Shown here: positions 1 to 7,413 of the stretch, piece by piece
Position numbering within the stretch: position 1 is the first letter of the stretch
How the letters are laid out: each line of letters starts with the position of its first letter
NCBI GenBank assembly: GCA_028876035.1
Contig: JAGWTK010000104.1
Span: 1-11,012, forward strand
Reading direction: 5' to 3'
Length of the DNA: 11,012 bases
DNA from: Bacteroidota bacterium
Lineage (GTDB): Bacteria; Bacteroidota; Bacteroidia; Chitinophagales; Chitinophagaceae
The notes under the pieces: generated by a model
The model's database searches: none
Seen by the model: the letters and a program-made list of their open reading frames with translations, nothing else
Told to the model about the DNA's origin: nothing
Translations under genes and position numbers: made by a program

Positions 1-622
1 CAGTTGTCTCAGTAAAATTTGGGTCCACCGTGTCAATTCCACTGAAAGGCTGAAATGGGTAAAGCGAAAGTTCAGCGGAGTTGAGGCAGATATTATGTTT
101 GATTCCGCAGCAGGCTGTTTCTGGGTATGTCATCCACCTGAAAAAAGCGCCTTGCGCCTGGAGGAATACCTGCAGGAATTACAAACAGAAAAGCCGTGCA
201 GTGCATGGCTCGACATGCGGGGCGTTACCAGCCGCAATGCAGCCCGGGCGGTCTCTATTCTTTCCGAATTAGGTAAAAAAGCAGATATAAGAAACCGGCT
301 GGTTTATGAAGTATACGACATCGATGCCGCTAACTTTATTGCAACAAACGGGTTCACGACAAGCTTTCATGTTCCTGCGACTGCATTTGCAGACAGCGCA
401 GCGCTGACAGCCTTTGACCGTGCGCTTGCGCCGGCTGTCGAATATGTGTCACAGGAGAGTAGCTTTGTGGGTAAAATGAAAAATGGTTTCAGAAACAGGA
501 AGATTATTACCTGGTCCATTGCCTTCAGTAATTATTTCGACCGCCGGAACCTGGAAGGACTGTTGGCGGATCCAAGCATTGCTGTTGTACTGGTGAATGT
601 AAAAAGCAGGGGTTATAAATAG
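1..622 (+). CDS. Phosphodiesterase-fold protein, possibly FAM151/menorin-like, 5'-truncated by the window edge
   Basis: The reading frame is open from base 2, so the ATG at 95 is internal and the true start lies upstream of the window. About 206 codons are visible. Read from base 2, it shows His-Arg at codons 9-10, Glu-Ala-Asp at codons 28-30 and a His-Pro-Pro shortly after the ATG. This spacing resembles the HR...ExD...H pattern of glycerophosphodiester phosphodiesterase-like TIM barrels and of FAM151/menorin-type proteins. A later Asp-Met-Arg-Gly fits a following barrel strand. Membership is inferred from this pattern only, and the substrate is unknown. The stop is 33 bp before the likely ATG of the LTA-synthase-family gene, so the two are probably one operon. 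A role in phospholipid or glycerophosphate turnover alongside that enzyme is plausible but unproven. No signal peptide can be judged because the N-terminus is missing. Confidence 0.7.
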   Translation, partial: SCLSKIWVHRVNSTERLKWVKRKFSGVEADIMFDSAAGCFWVCHPPEKSALRLEEYLQELQTEKPCSAWLDMRGVTSRNAARAVSILSELGKKADIRNRLVYEVYDIDAANFIATNGFTTSFHVPATAFADSAALTAFDRALAPAVEYVSQESSFVGKMKNGFRNRKIITWSIAFSNYFDRRNLEGLLADPSIAVVLVNVKSRGYK

Positions 623-655
623 TGCCATCGCCGCTGCAAAACAGAATTGCGTAGT

Positions 656-2542
656 ATGCAAAAATTAAAAAATGCAGGTCGCCTGGTAGCTTTTTTGCTA
701 TTGCTTTATTCGTTTTTGAGGATCCTGTTTTACCTGTCTTTTTTCAAAACAGAAAAATTGGCGGTTACGGATATACTAAGCGTCTTCTACTGGGGTGTGC
801 GCATGGACCTGGCGGCGATTTTCTATTCGAACGCCGTTTTTTTCATCTTCTATTTTTTCCTCCAACAGCTCTTTTCGAAGCGCTGGCAGAAGCGGGCCGG
901 AATGGTCCTATTCCTGCTCTGCAATCTCCCGATGATCGCTGTAAATATTATTGATCTTGCCTATTTCAAGTTCAATCTGCGCAGAAGTACCATCGATTTA
1001 TTTGCCGTCATGAGCGGTTCAATGCATGCACTGGGCACTTTTTGGAAAGCCTGGTGGTACCTGTTTCTGTTGTTTTCACTGCTCTGCGTTTTTTGCGTTT
1101 GGTACTTTGAGCGCACGCACCGTACAACTACAGCGCCGCACAGCAGTTACCTTCGGTCGTCTTTTTTCCCGGGTCTGATTTTCATTTTTGCAACAGGGAT
1201 TCTGGCAAGGGGTTTTTCGAGCCGACCGCTAATGCCGGCGACGCCACTCCTATATCTGCCGGCGGGCTATCAACCTTTGGTGACGAATTCAACTATCACG
1301 GTTCTCTATTCAATATTAACCCGGCAAACCACTCTGAAGGAAAAAAATTATTTCTCTGCCTCACCGCCCGGTATCCCGTTTACTGCCGTTCAGCAATTGC
1401 ATTCAAGCGATAGCTTCAATAAGAAGAATGTGGTTGTATTTGTGCTGGAAAGCTTTGCGAGAGAGTATATGGAAAAGCAGGACTCCCTGCACGCGTATAC
1501 ACCTTTTCTCGACTCTTTGCTGGGGGAGAGTATTGTCTGCAGCAACGCCTATGCCAACGGACTGGAATCCAACAAAGGAATTGTGGCCATCCTCGCCGGA
1601 ATTCCCCCGTTTTTTGATGAACCATTTTATTATTCAAGGTACGCCAGTAATAGTTTTCGTGGAATCGGGAATTTGCTGAAAGAAAAAGGTTATAGCAGCC
1701 AGTTCTTTATGGGCGCGCCCTATGATCATTTTGGATTTGCCAAGTTTTCAGCCATGTTGGGCATCGAAAAGTATTATTCAATGGACGACTATGGTAACAA
1801 AAAACATTTTGACGGTAACTGGGGCATATTCGATCATTATTTTTTACCCTATGCAGCCAGCGAGATAAGAAAAAACAAAACACCTTTTCTGAGCATACTC
1901 TTCAGCATTTCTACCCATTTTCCTTATACCCTGCCCGACACACTTAAGGCAAAATTCTCCATACCCGGACAAGCAGTTGAAGAAAACAGTATGAGTTACC
2001 TCGACTATTCGCTGCGCCTTTTCTTCAATGCCATCAAGCATGAATCCTGGTACCAGAACACTATCTTCGTTTTTACCGCCGATCACAATATTTTTTGGCA
2101 CGACAACGAACGCCTGGTTCGGTACAAAGCGTTCCGAATTCCCATTTTCATCCACCTGCCCGGCGCCCGGCAGGCCACCAACATCAGACATACTGTACAA
2201 CAACTGGATATCATACCGTCGATATTTGACCTGCTTCATTACGATAAGCCTTTTATGTCTTTTGGTAAATCGGTCTTCGATACGATTTCACCGCATAGCG
2301 CCATTGTACGACTCGGCGATTTATACGAGGCAATTGATTCGCCGTATATTTTTGGCTATAACGAACCGCAGGAAAAGGCCGCCTATCTCTACGATTTGAC
2401 AAAAGACCCGCATCTTCAGCAAAACCTTCTCGGCCGCGGAGCATGGGCAGATAGCGTCGCGCGCCGTTCAGAAACGCAGGTCAAAGCCATACTGGAGTAC
2501 TTTAACTATAGCATGATCAGAAACAAACTTTATGTCAAATAA
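656..2542 (+). CDS. LTA-synthase-family membrane phosphotransferase (sulfatase/alkaline phosphatase fold)
   Basis: This is a polytopic membrane enzyme of 628 residues. Five hydrophobic segments lie at about residues 9-30, 52-73, 83-104, 131-151 and 168-185. They are followed by an extracytoplasmic sulfatase-type domain from about residue 258. Metal and catalytic residues expected from LtaS can be placed: Glu265 in a VLESF motif, Ser305 in NGLESNKG at the nucleophile position (Thr in Gram-positive LtaS), and Asp476-His477 in TADH. His421 in STHFPY matches the substrate-pocket histidine region. Family members transfer phosphoglycerol or phosphoethanolamine from lipid donors. In a Gram-negative the acceptor is more likely a glycan or glycolipid than lipoteichoic acid, which is inference. 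I chose the ATG at 656; an in-frame TTG at 647 would add three residues. No clear Shine-Dalgarno is visible. The 3' end overlaps the next gene by 11 bp. Confidence 0.92.
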   Translation: MQKLKNAGRLVAFLLLLYSFLRILFYLSFFKTEKLAVTDILSVFYWGVRMDLAAIFYSNAVFFIFYFFLQQLFSKRWQKRAGMVLFLLCNLPMIAVNIIDLAYFKFNLRRSTIDLFAVMSGSMHALGTFWKAWWYLFLLFSLLCVFCVWYFERTHRTTTAPHSSYLRSSFFPGLIFIFATGILARGFSSRPLMPATPLLYLPAGYQPLVTNSTITVLYSILTRQTTLKEKNYFSASPPGIPFTAVQQLHSSDSFNKKNVVVFVLESFAREYMEKQDSLHAYTPFLDSLLGESIVCSNAYANGLESNKGIVAILAGIPPFFDEPFYYSRYASNSFRGIGNLLKEKGYSSQFFMGAPYDHFGFAKFSAMLGIEKYYSMDDYGNKKHFDGNWGIFDHYFLPYAASEIRKNKTPFLSILFSISTHFPYTLPDTLKAKFSIPGQAVEENSMSYLDYSLRLFFNAIKHESWYQNTIFVFTADHNIFWHDNERLVRYKAFRIPIFIHLPGARQATNIRHTVQQLDIIPSIFDLLHYDKPFMSFGKSVFDTISPHSAIVRLGDLYEAIDSPYIFGYNEPQEKAAYLYDLTKDPHLQQNLLGRGAWADSVARRSETQVKAILEYFNYSMIRNKLYVK

Positions 2543-4742
2543 TCATTGTGGCTTGCCACCTCTGGCCAGCTGGATAACCTGCTTATTGTTGCTGACGGGC
2601 ACACTCATTTGCCAGGCACAGTCGATCACAAACGGCATGCAAATTTCTGCTTCGGTAAAGTTTGCAAAAGCCGCGTATAAGCTCAATACAGATAGCAGTC
2701 AAAACAAGGCAGTCGTTGAAATCAGGGGAAATAACCTTATAGTGGATTTCAACAATGTCCTGCTGGACGGAAATATCAATAATTCAATGCCGGACCGTTA
2801 TTCTGGTACCGCAATTCGCATTATATCGGGCAGGAATATCGTGATCAAAAATCTGCGCGCAAGGGGATATAAAATTGCATTGGCTGCCACCAACATTCCC
2901 GGCCTTGTTATCGAAAATTGTGATTTCAGCTACAACTACCGGCAACGCCTCTACAGCACCCAGCGAAAAGAAGATCTCAGCGACTGGATGAGTTACCACC
3001 ACAACGACAATGATGAATGGATGCGGTATGGTGCAGCGATCTACCTGCGGCATTGTAACAACGCTGTTATTCGCGATAATGTAGTGATGGGCGGACAGTG
3101 CGCACTTATGCTGACAGCCTGTGATGGTGCCATCGTGACAAACAATAATTTCTCTTTCAATTCTGGTCTGGGTATTGGCATGTACCGCAGCAGCAACAAC
3201 CAGGTCATCCACAACCGGCTCGACTATAATGTGCGCGGCCACAGCGAAGGAGTGTACAACCGCGGACAGGATGCGGCGGCCATTCTTGTCTTTGAACAAT
3301 GCCACAAAAACCTGTTTGCACTGAACTCGGCCACGCATTCCGGCGACGGATTTTTCCTCTGGGCGGGTCAAACCACGATGGACAGTGGCAGCGGCGGCTG
3401 CAATGACAATATCGTTCTTCAGAATGATTTCTCCTACGCGCCTACCAACGGGGTAGAAGTGACGTTTAGCCGGAATGTGATCAGCGGAAACAAAATCATC
3501 GGTTGTGATAACGGAATATGGGCGGGCTACAGTTACCAATCACAGTTCAGGGGCAACGATATTATCGGTTGCAATACCGGCATCGCTATTGAGCATGGCC
3601 AGGACAATTATATTACCCTCAACCTTTTTGGCAAAAATAAAACAGCCGTAAAACTATGGGGCAGGGTTTCACAGCCTGCCGATTGGGGTTATGCACGCAC
3701 ACGTGATACGCGCAGCCGCAATTATACCATCGCTCAGAATGCGTTTATGGGTAACCGTTTGGTCTTTGATTTGGCACGCACCCGCGGGCTGAAAGGAGAT
3801 GACAATGATACTTTTCAAAATCGCCAGTTGTTAAAGACAGATACCAGCGTGCATGGATTGTCTATGTCTTATATAAGGCGGGCCACTGCGCGCAGCAAAC
3901 CGTTGCTCAAAGCAGATGCCGGCTACCTCGCGCAGGCACGTGTGTATGGAGAAGGCATTCCGCCCGTGATCCAGGCTGTACTTCCCCGCTCGGGCATTCG
4001 TATGCTGGAGTGGGGACCTTACGATTACCAATCGCCGCTGTTGTGGAATACCAATCCATTGGGTACGTCCGATACCATGGAGTTTGAAGTATTGGGCCCT
4101 TCAGGGCGATGGAAATTGAGGCATATGCGCGGTATAAAAGTAATATCTGCGGATACTGGTTCTGTACCAGGTCGTCTCTACACTGTTCGAAACAATAAGC
4201 CGGGTGAAGACGTCATGGTAGAATTGAGTTACACAGGTGGAACTATCGTAACCCCAACGGGCGACAGGATCGCAGCAGGCAAGTCATGGTTATTCAATTA
4301 CCGCAATGCGGAATTGCCTTTATCCTGGCACACCAAATGGTTTGGATTCGATAGTAGTCAGCATCCTGTTGAACAGCCCGAATCCCTGCGCCAGATCGAA
4401 GCAACCGTACCGATAGCAACCGACAGCAGTTCAGAACTGCGCTACGCCTGGTGGACCGGCGTAGGTAAGGAACCAAAAACGGAACAATTTGTGACTGTGG
4501 CAGAAGCCGATGCCCAATTGCCGGCAGGCGATTACCTGCTGGGCGTAAGCTGGGAAGACGTAATTCGCGTATACGTGGACGGAAGCCTCGTACTGGACGA
4601 ATGGAAGGCAACGGGCCACGCTTACGATGAGTCGCCGCACCGTGAACTACCGCTTCACCTGGATGGGTCCCATCATTTTCGGGTGGAACACGCCAACCAG
4701 GCCGGTTTTGCTACCTTGATTGTTACGCTCAAAAAGAAATAA
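2532..4742 (+). CDS. Secreted right-handed parallel beta-helix protein with PA14-like C-terminal domain
   Basis: The product has 736 residues. The N-terminus is a signal peptide with a hydrophobic core at about 11-26 and a probable signal peptidase I site after Ala29 (C-Q-A|Q-S). Cys27 is not in a good lipobox. Residues about 60-420 carry repeated strand-turn units rich in Asn and Gly (for example IRDNVV, VTNNNF, ISGNKI, FRGNDI), typical of NosD/CASH-type right-handed beta-helices. These act on or bind polysaccharides. A beta-rich middle region follows that I do not recognise. The last about 100 residues resemble a PA14 domain: Trp640-Trp641, a GDYLLGVSWED strand and YVDG at 681-684, followed by a V-L-D-E-W stretch. 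PA14 domains usually bind carbohydrate. The start lies inside the end of the LTA-synthase-family gene, suggesting translational coupling. Envelope or extracellular glycan binding or processing is the likely role; no specific lyase or epimerase activity can be assigned. Confidence 0.87.
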   Translation: MSNNHCGLPPLASWITCLLLLTGTLICQAQSITNGMQISASVKFAKAAYKLNTDSSQNKAVVEIRGNNLIVDFNNVLLDGNINNSMPDRYSGTAIRIISGRNIVIKNLRARGYKIALAATNIPGLVIENCDFSYNYRQRLYSTQRKEDLSDWMSYHHNDNDEWMRYGAAIYLRHCNNAVIRDNVVMGGQCALMLTACDGAIVTNNNFSFNSGLGIGMYRSSNNQVIHNRLDYNVRGHSEGVYNRGQDAAAILVFEQCHKNLFALNSATHSGDGFFLWAGQTTMDSGSGGCNDNIVLQNDFSYAPTNGVEVTFSRNVISGNKIIGCDNGIWAGYSYQSQFRGNDIIGCNTGIAIEHGQDNYITLNLFGKNKTAVKLWGRVSQPADWGYARTRDTRSRNYTIAQNAFMGNRLVFDLARTRGLKGDDNDTFQNRQLLKTDTSVHGLSMSYIRRATARSKPLLKADAGYLAQARVYGEGIPPVIQAVLPRSGIRMLEWGPYDYQSPLLWNTNPLGTSDTMEFEVLGPSGRWKLRHMRGIKVISADTGSVPGRLYTVRNNKPGEDVMVELSYTGGTIVTPTGDRIAAGKSWLFNYRNAELPLSWHTKWFGFDSSQHPVEQPESLRQIEATVPIATDSSSELRYAWWTGVGKEPKTEQFVTVAEADAQLPAGDYLLGVSWEDVIRVYVDGSLVLDEWKATGHAYDESPHRELPLHLDGSHHFRVEHANQAGFATLIVTLKKK

Positions 4743-4751
4743 CTTAGCAGC

Positions 4752-4768
4752 AGACCCCCGGGGCTTTT
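4752..4768 (+). terminator. Possible weak intrinsic terminator after the envelope genes
   Basis: A short GC-rich inverted repeat (AGACCC, CCG loop, GGGCT, with one bulged A) is followed by four Ts, ten bases after the beta-helix gene stop. The stem is only about five pairs and the T-run is short, so it may be inefficient. DUF4126 could still be transcribed by read-through, since it starts only 42 bp after that stop and no separate promoter is evident. Confidence 0.25.
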
Positions 4769-4784
4769 AAAGATTGTACCAACT

Positions 4785-5375
4785 ATGCCGTTCGACAGCA
4801 CTATTATCAGTTCGGTTGCTCTTGGCATCGCCCTCAGCGCCTGTTGCGGGTTCAGGGTGTTTGTGCCATTGCTGGCGGCCGCGCTGGCCGGGCATTTTCA
4901 CTGGTACCAGTTTGCAAGCGATATGCAATGGCTGGGGTCGATGCCGGCAATGGTTTGTTTCGGAACGGCTGCCCTGGTTGAGATCGCAGCCTATTATTTT
5001 CCCTTTCTGGATAATATACTCGATGCCATCGCTGCCCCGCTGGCAGTAATGGCGGGTGCGGTACTGGCCTTTGCTATCTTGCCCGAAGGCGGTGGCAACC
5101 AATTATTGCGTTGGGTAGCGGCCATCATTGCGGGCGGTGCCACCGCAGGTACCATCCATGCGGGTACCGGGCTGTTGCGGCTTTTTTCTACCAAAGCCAC
5201 GCTCGGCGTGGGAAACCCGGTGGTTGCGAGCGGGGAGAACCTGTTGGCGGTGCTGGGTTCGCTGCTTAGTTTTATTATGCCGGTTATTATCGCAGCGATT
5301 TTACTGCTCCTCGCAATTTGGATTGGTTATAAAGGACTTAAACGTCTGGCCGCAGGCAAACCCGGGGAATTATAG
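4785..5375 (+). CDS. DUF4126 family integral membrane protein
   Basis: This is a 196-residue, very hydrophobic protein with about five membrane segments (about residues 8-35, 53-75, 77-101, 108-130 and 155-185). The N-terminal stretch SACCGFRVFVPLLAA and the central EIAAYYFPFLDNILDAIAAP match the conserved pattern of DUF4126 proteins. In these, a Gly-Phe-Arg near the first segment and an Asp-Asn/Asp pair between the second and third are typical. The family has no established biochemical function. The C-terminus ends in a short basic tail (YKGLKRLAAGKPGEL), likely cytoplasmic. It sits between the envelope genes and the ribosomal operon, 155 bp before rpsJ. It may be the last gene of the upstream transcript, but nothing in the sequence ties it functionally to either side. 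Confidence 0.88.
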   Translation: MPFDSTIISSVALGIALSACCGFRVFVPLLAAALAGHFHWYQFASDMQWLGSMPAMVCFGTAALVEIAAYYFPFLDNILDAIAAPLAVMAGAVLAFAILPEGGGNQLLRWVAAIIAGGATAGTIHAGTGLLRLFSTKATLGVGNPVVASGENLLAVLGSLLSFIMPVIIAAILLLLAIWIGYKGLKRLAAGKPGEL

Positions 5376-5470
5376 ACAGCTTCGGTTCAAACAATGACCG
5401 GACTTTGGCCATCGCCGGGATGCAAATTTCAAAAAAGCGCCATTCGGCGTGAAAAAAATACCTCAAATTC

Positions 5471-5501
5471 TTTGGCTGTAACTGCCAGACCGTTACCTTT
5501 G
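5471..5501 (+). promoter_or_regulatory. Bacteroidota-type promoter of the S10 operon
   Basis: A TTTG at 5471-5474 and a perfect TAnnTTTG (TACCTTTG) at 5494-5501 are separated by 19 bp. This matches the phylum's -33/-7 consensus for the primary sigma factor. Transcription would start near 5508, giving an rpsJ leader of about 20-25 nt. The element sits in the only spacer upstream of the ribosomal cluster. Confidence 0.8.
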
Positions 5502-5530
5502 CATCCCCAATAAAAAACTGGATTTTTCGC

Positions 5531-5836
5531 ATGTCCCAGAGAATCAGAATCAAATTGCAGTCCTACGACCACAATCTCGTAGACAAATCTGCCGAGAAGA
5601 TCGTGAAAACGGTACGTAGCACGGGTGCGGTAGTAACGGGTCCTATTCCCTTGCCTACACACAAAAAGATCTTTACGGTATTGCGTTCACCGCACGTAAA
5701 CAAGAAGGCACGCGAACAGTTCCAGTTGAGCACGCACAAGCGTCTGCTGGACATCTACACCAGCAGTTCACGCACAGTAGATGCACTGAGCAAGTTGGAC
5801 CTGCCATCTGGCGTAGAGGTAGAGATCAAAGCGTAA
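5531..5836 (+). CDS. rpsJ: 30S ribosomal protein S10
   Basis: The product is 101 residues, the usual S10 length. The sequence follows the family throughout: an N-terminal QRIRIKLQSYDHNLVDKSA strand-helix, the conserved TGPIPLPT segment at about 36-43, and the loop FTVLRSPHVNKKAREQF. The last of these inserts between head elements of the 30S subunit. S10 also pairs with NusB in antitermination, where NusB is present. The ATG at 5531 is the only sensible start; the upstream bases are AT-rich without a Shine-Dalgarno, as usual in Bacteroidota. It is the first gene of the operon, with a consensus promoter about 30 bp upstream. It is separated from rplC by an exceptionally long 269-nt spacer. In this window it is not preceded by fusA or rpsL/rpsG. 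Confidence 0.98.
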   Translation: MSQRIRIKLQSYDHNLVDKSAEKIVKTVRSTGAVVTGPIPLPTHKKIFTVLRSPHVNKKAREQFQLSTHKRLLDIYTSSSRTVDALSKLDLPSGVEVEIKA

Positions 5837-6105
5837 CCTGGTTGGGGAAGAAGTAAAAAAGTAGTTCTTAGTAATAATTAATCGTCATCTCTCAATCCCG
5901 CGCAGCGGGAGAAAAGAGCTCTGATACAACAGCCCGGTAAAAGCCGGGTACATATAAACAAGCCGTTCAGGGTTTGTTTACTGCCGGTACTTCCTTCGTG
6001 CAGAACGAGTAAAGGAAAAGGTCGGTAGGTAAACGGGGATTGAAGTCCATAGATGCCAGCATCATCGGATTGTCTCTAGAACCATACGGCGCAAACTGTA
6101 TAACG
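5837..6105 (+). promoter_or_regulatory. Long rpsJ-rplC spacer with four consecutive potential RNA hairpins
   Basis: These 269 nt contain no convincing gene. Inverted repeats seen by eye are: 5896-5901 with 5905-5910 (TCCCGC/GCGGGA, 3-nt loop); 5933-5937 with 5944-5948 (CCCGG/CCGGG, 6-nt loop); 5955-5964 with 5971-5980 (10 pairs including one G-U, 6-nt loop); and 5981-5986 with 6023-6028 closing an inner stem 5991-5996 with 6012-6017 (TTCCTT/AAGGAA). None is followed by a U-run, so they are not intrinsic terminators. No TAnnTTTG promoter motif is present. The block could be an RNA regulatory element controlling rplC and downstream genes, or a relic of inserted repeats. The base pairing is seen; the function is inferred. 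Confidence 0.5.
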
Positions 6106-6723
6106 ATGATAGGCATTATTGGAAAGAAAATTGGGATGACCAGCGTCTTCGGTCCCGATGGAAAGCAAACAGCCTGCACCATTATTGAAGCAGGTCCGAA
6201 TGTTGTAACCCAGGTAAAGACCAAAGACAGCGATGGTTACAGCGCATTGCAGTTAGGTTTCGGCGATAAGAAAGACAAGCACACGACCGCCGCCGAAAAG
6301 AATCACTTCTCCAAGGCAAATACTCCTGCCAAGAAAGTTACCCGCGAATTCCGCGATTATTCAATAGAAAAGAATGTAGGTGAAGTTATCACCGTAGAAG
6401 TTTTTACTGAAGGCGACAAAGTAAGTGTTGTCGGCAATACAAAAGGTAAAGGTTTCCAGGGTGTGGTAAAACGTCATGGATTCCATGGTGTGGGTGAACA
6501 GTCGCACGGTCAGCACGACCGTCAGCGTGCCCCGGGTTCACTCGGTAACTCATCCGATGCAGCCCGCGTTATGAAAGGCATGCGCATGGCCGGCCGTATG
6601 GGTAATGACCGTGTAAAGCTGAAAGGCCTTAAGGTGCTGAAAATATTTGCTGAAAAGAACTACATCCTTGTCAGCGGTTCTGTACCAGGTCATATCGGTT
6701 CTATTGTATACATCCAGAAGTAA
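6106..6723 (+). CDS. rplC: 50S ribosomal protein L3
   Basis: The product is 205 residues when started at the ATG at 6106, giving the family N-terminus MIGIIGKKIGMTSVF. The frame stays open upstream to a TTG at 6040, but the 22 extra residues match nothing in L3 and overlap predicted RNA structure, so that start is rejected. The family core KGKGFQGVVKRHGF and the later GMRMAGRMGNDRVKLKGL are intact. These place the protein's long extension towards the peptidyl transferase centre. The position equivalent to E. coli Gln150, methylated by PrmB, falls in GSLGNSSDAARV and appears to be Ser, so that modification is not expected. The gene follows the long structured spacer and leads the run of 50S genes; rplD starts 23 bp downstream. 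Confidence 0.97.
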   Translation: MIGIIGKKIGMTSVFGPDGKQTACTIIEAGPNVVTQVKTKDSDGYSALQLGFGDKKDKHTTAAEKNHFSKANTPAKKVTREFRDYSIEKNVGEVITVEVFTEGDKVSVVGNTKGKGFQGVVKRHGFHGVGEQSHGQHDRQRAPGSLGNSSDAARVMKGMRMAGRMGNDRVKLKGLKVLKIFAEKNYILVSGSVPGHIGSIVYIQK

Positions 6724-6746
6724 CAACAACTAATAACTGAATTACG

Positions 6747-7385
6747 ATGCAAGCAGACGTATTAGATATAAAAGGTAAGAAGACGGGTCGTTCGGTTGAA
6801 CTGCCTGAAGAGATTTTTGGTACAGAGCCAAACAATCACGTTATCTACCTCGCCGTAAAGCAATACCTGGCTGCACAGCGCCAGGGAACGCACAAGGTGA
6901 AAACCCGTATGGAAGTAAAAGGTTCTTCCAAAAAACTGCACAAGCAAAAAGGAACCGGTGGCTCCCGTAAAGGAAACCTGCGTAACCCAATCTTCAAAGG
7001 TGGTGGTACCATTTTCGGACCTAAACCCCATAGCTGGGACATCAAACTGAACCGCAAGGTGAAGGACCTCGCAAAGATCTCTGCGCTGTCGCACAAAGCA
7101 AAAGAGAATGCCATCATCGTGGTAGAAGATGTAAAAATCGATACCCCCAGCACCAAAACATTTGCAGGTATTCTGAAAGCACTGCAGCTGGAAGGCAAAA
7201 AGACTTTGTTTGTTACGCCCGAGTACAACGAAGGACTCTACCTCAGCTTGCGTAATATTTACTCTGTGGGTGGTGCGCTGCTGGCTGATGTAAATACCTA
7301 CGATATCGTAAATGCGAACGTGCTGGTATTGACTGAAAGTGCCGCCAAAGTTTTTTCGGAAGAATCAGTAGAAGCGGTTGCCTAA
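6747..7385 (+). CDS. rplD: 50S ribosomal protein L4
   Basis: The product is 212 residues, typical for L4. The conserved extended loop lies at about residues 58-100 (KGSSKKLHKQKGTGGSRKG, then FKGGGTIFGPKPHSW). In the ribosome this loop reaches the exit-tunnel constriction, where macrolide-resistance changes occur. The C-terminal globular part carries the usual ALSHKAKENAIIVVEDV and LLADVNTYDIVNANVLVLTE blocks. In E. coli, L4 also represses its own S10 operon through a leader upstream of rpsJ. Here that leader is very short, so any comparable feedback would need another site. The gene is 23 bp after rplC and 28 bp before rplW. Confidence 0.98.
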   Translation: MQADVLDIKGKKTGRSVELPEEIFGTEPNNHVIYLAVKQYLAAQRQGTHKVKTRMEVKGSSKKLHKQKGTGGSRKGNLRNPIFKGGGTIFGPKPHSWDIKLNRKVKDLAKISALSHKAKENAIIVVEDVKIDTPSTKTFAGILKALQLEGKKTLFVTPEYNEGLYLSLRNIYSVGGALLADVNTYDIVNANVLVLTESAAKVFSEESVEAVA

Positions 7386-7413
7386 TTTGTAAAGAACTAA
7401 AAATCGAAAAGAG

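Noticed and set aside
620..658. The first gene and the LTA-synthase-family gene are in the same frame, separated by one TAG, suggesting stop-codon readthrough or a broken fusion
   Set aside because: The second protein has a complete family N-terminus with its own ATG at 656 and the first ends naturally after a terminal barrel-like strand; nine non-conserved codons lie between.
2784..3539. A 251-codon minus-strand open frame opposite the beta-helix gene
   Set aside because: It has no recognisable domain, mirrors the Asn/Gly repeat codons, and lies inside a well-supported gene with signal peptide.
5437..5450. CGCC-ATTC-GGCG hairpin before the rpsJ promoter flanked by A-runs, as a terminator for the upstream gene
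   Set aside because: On the + strand it is followed by As, not Ts. It could only act on the minus strand, where no gene in the window would use it, and the stem is just four to five pairs.
6053..6079. Eight-codon ATG reading frame just upstream of rplC, a possible leader peptide
   Set aside because: Such a short frame is expected by chance; it has no ribosome-binding signal or regulatory codon run, although it could be revisited with ribosome profiling.
6040..6105. TTG-initiated N-terminal extension of L3
   Set aside because: The 22 residues match no L3 and the standard start at 6106 gives the conserved N-terminus.
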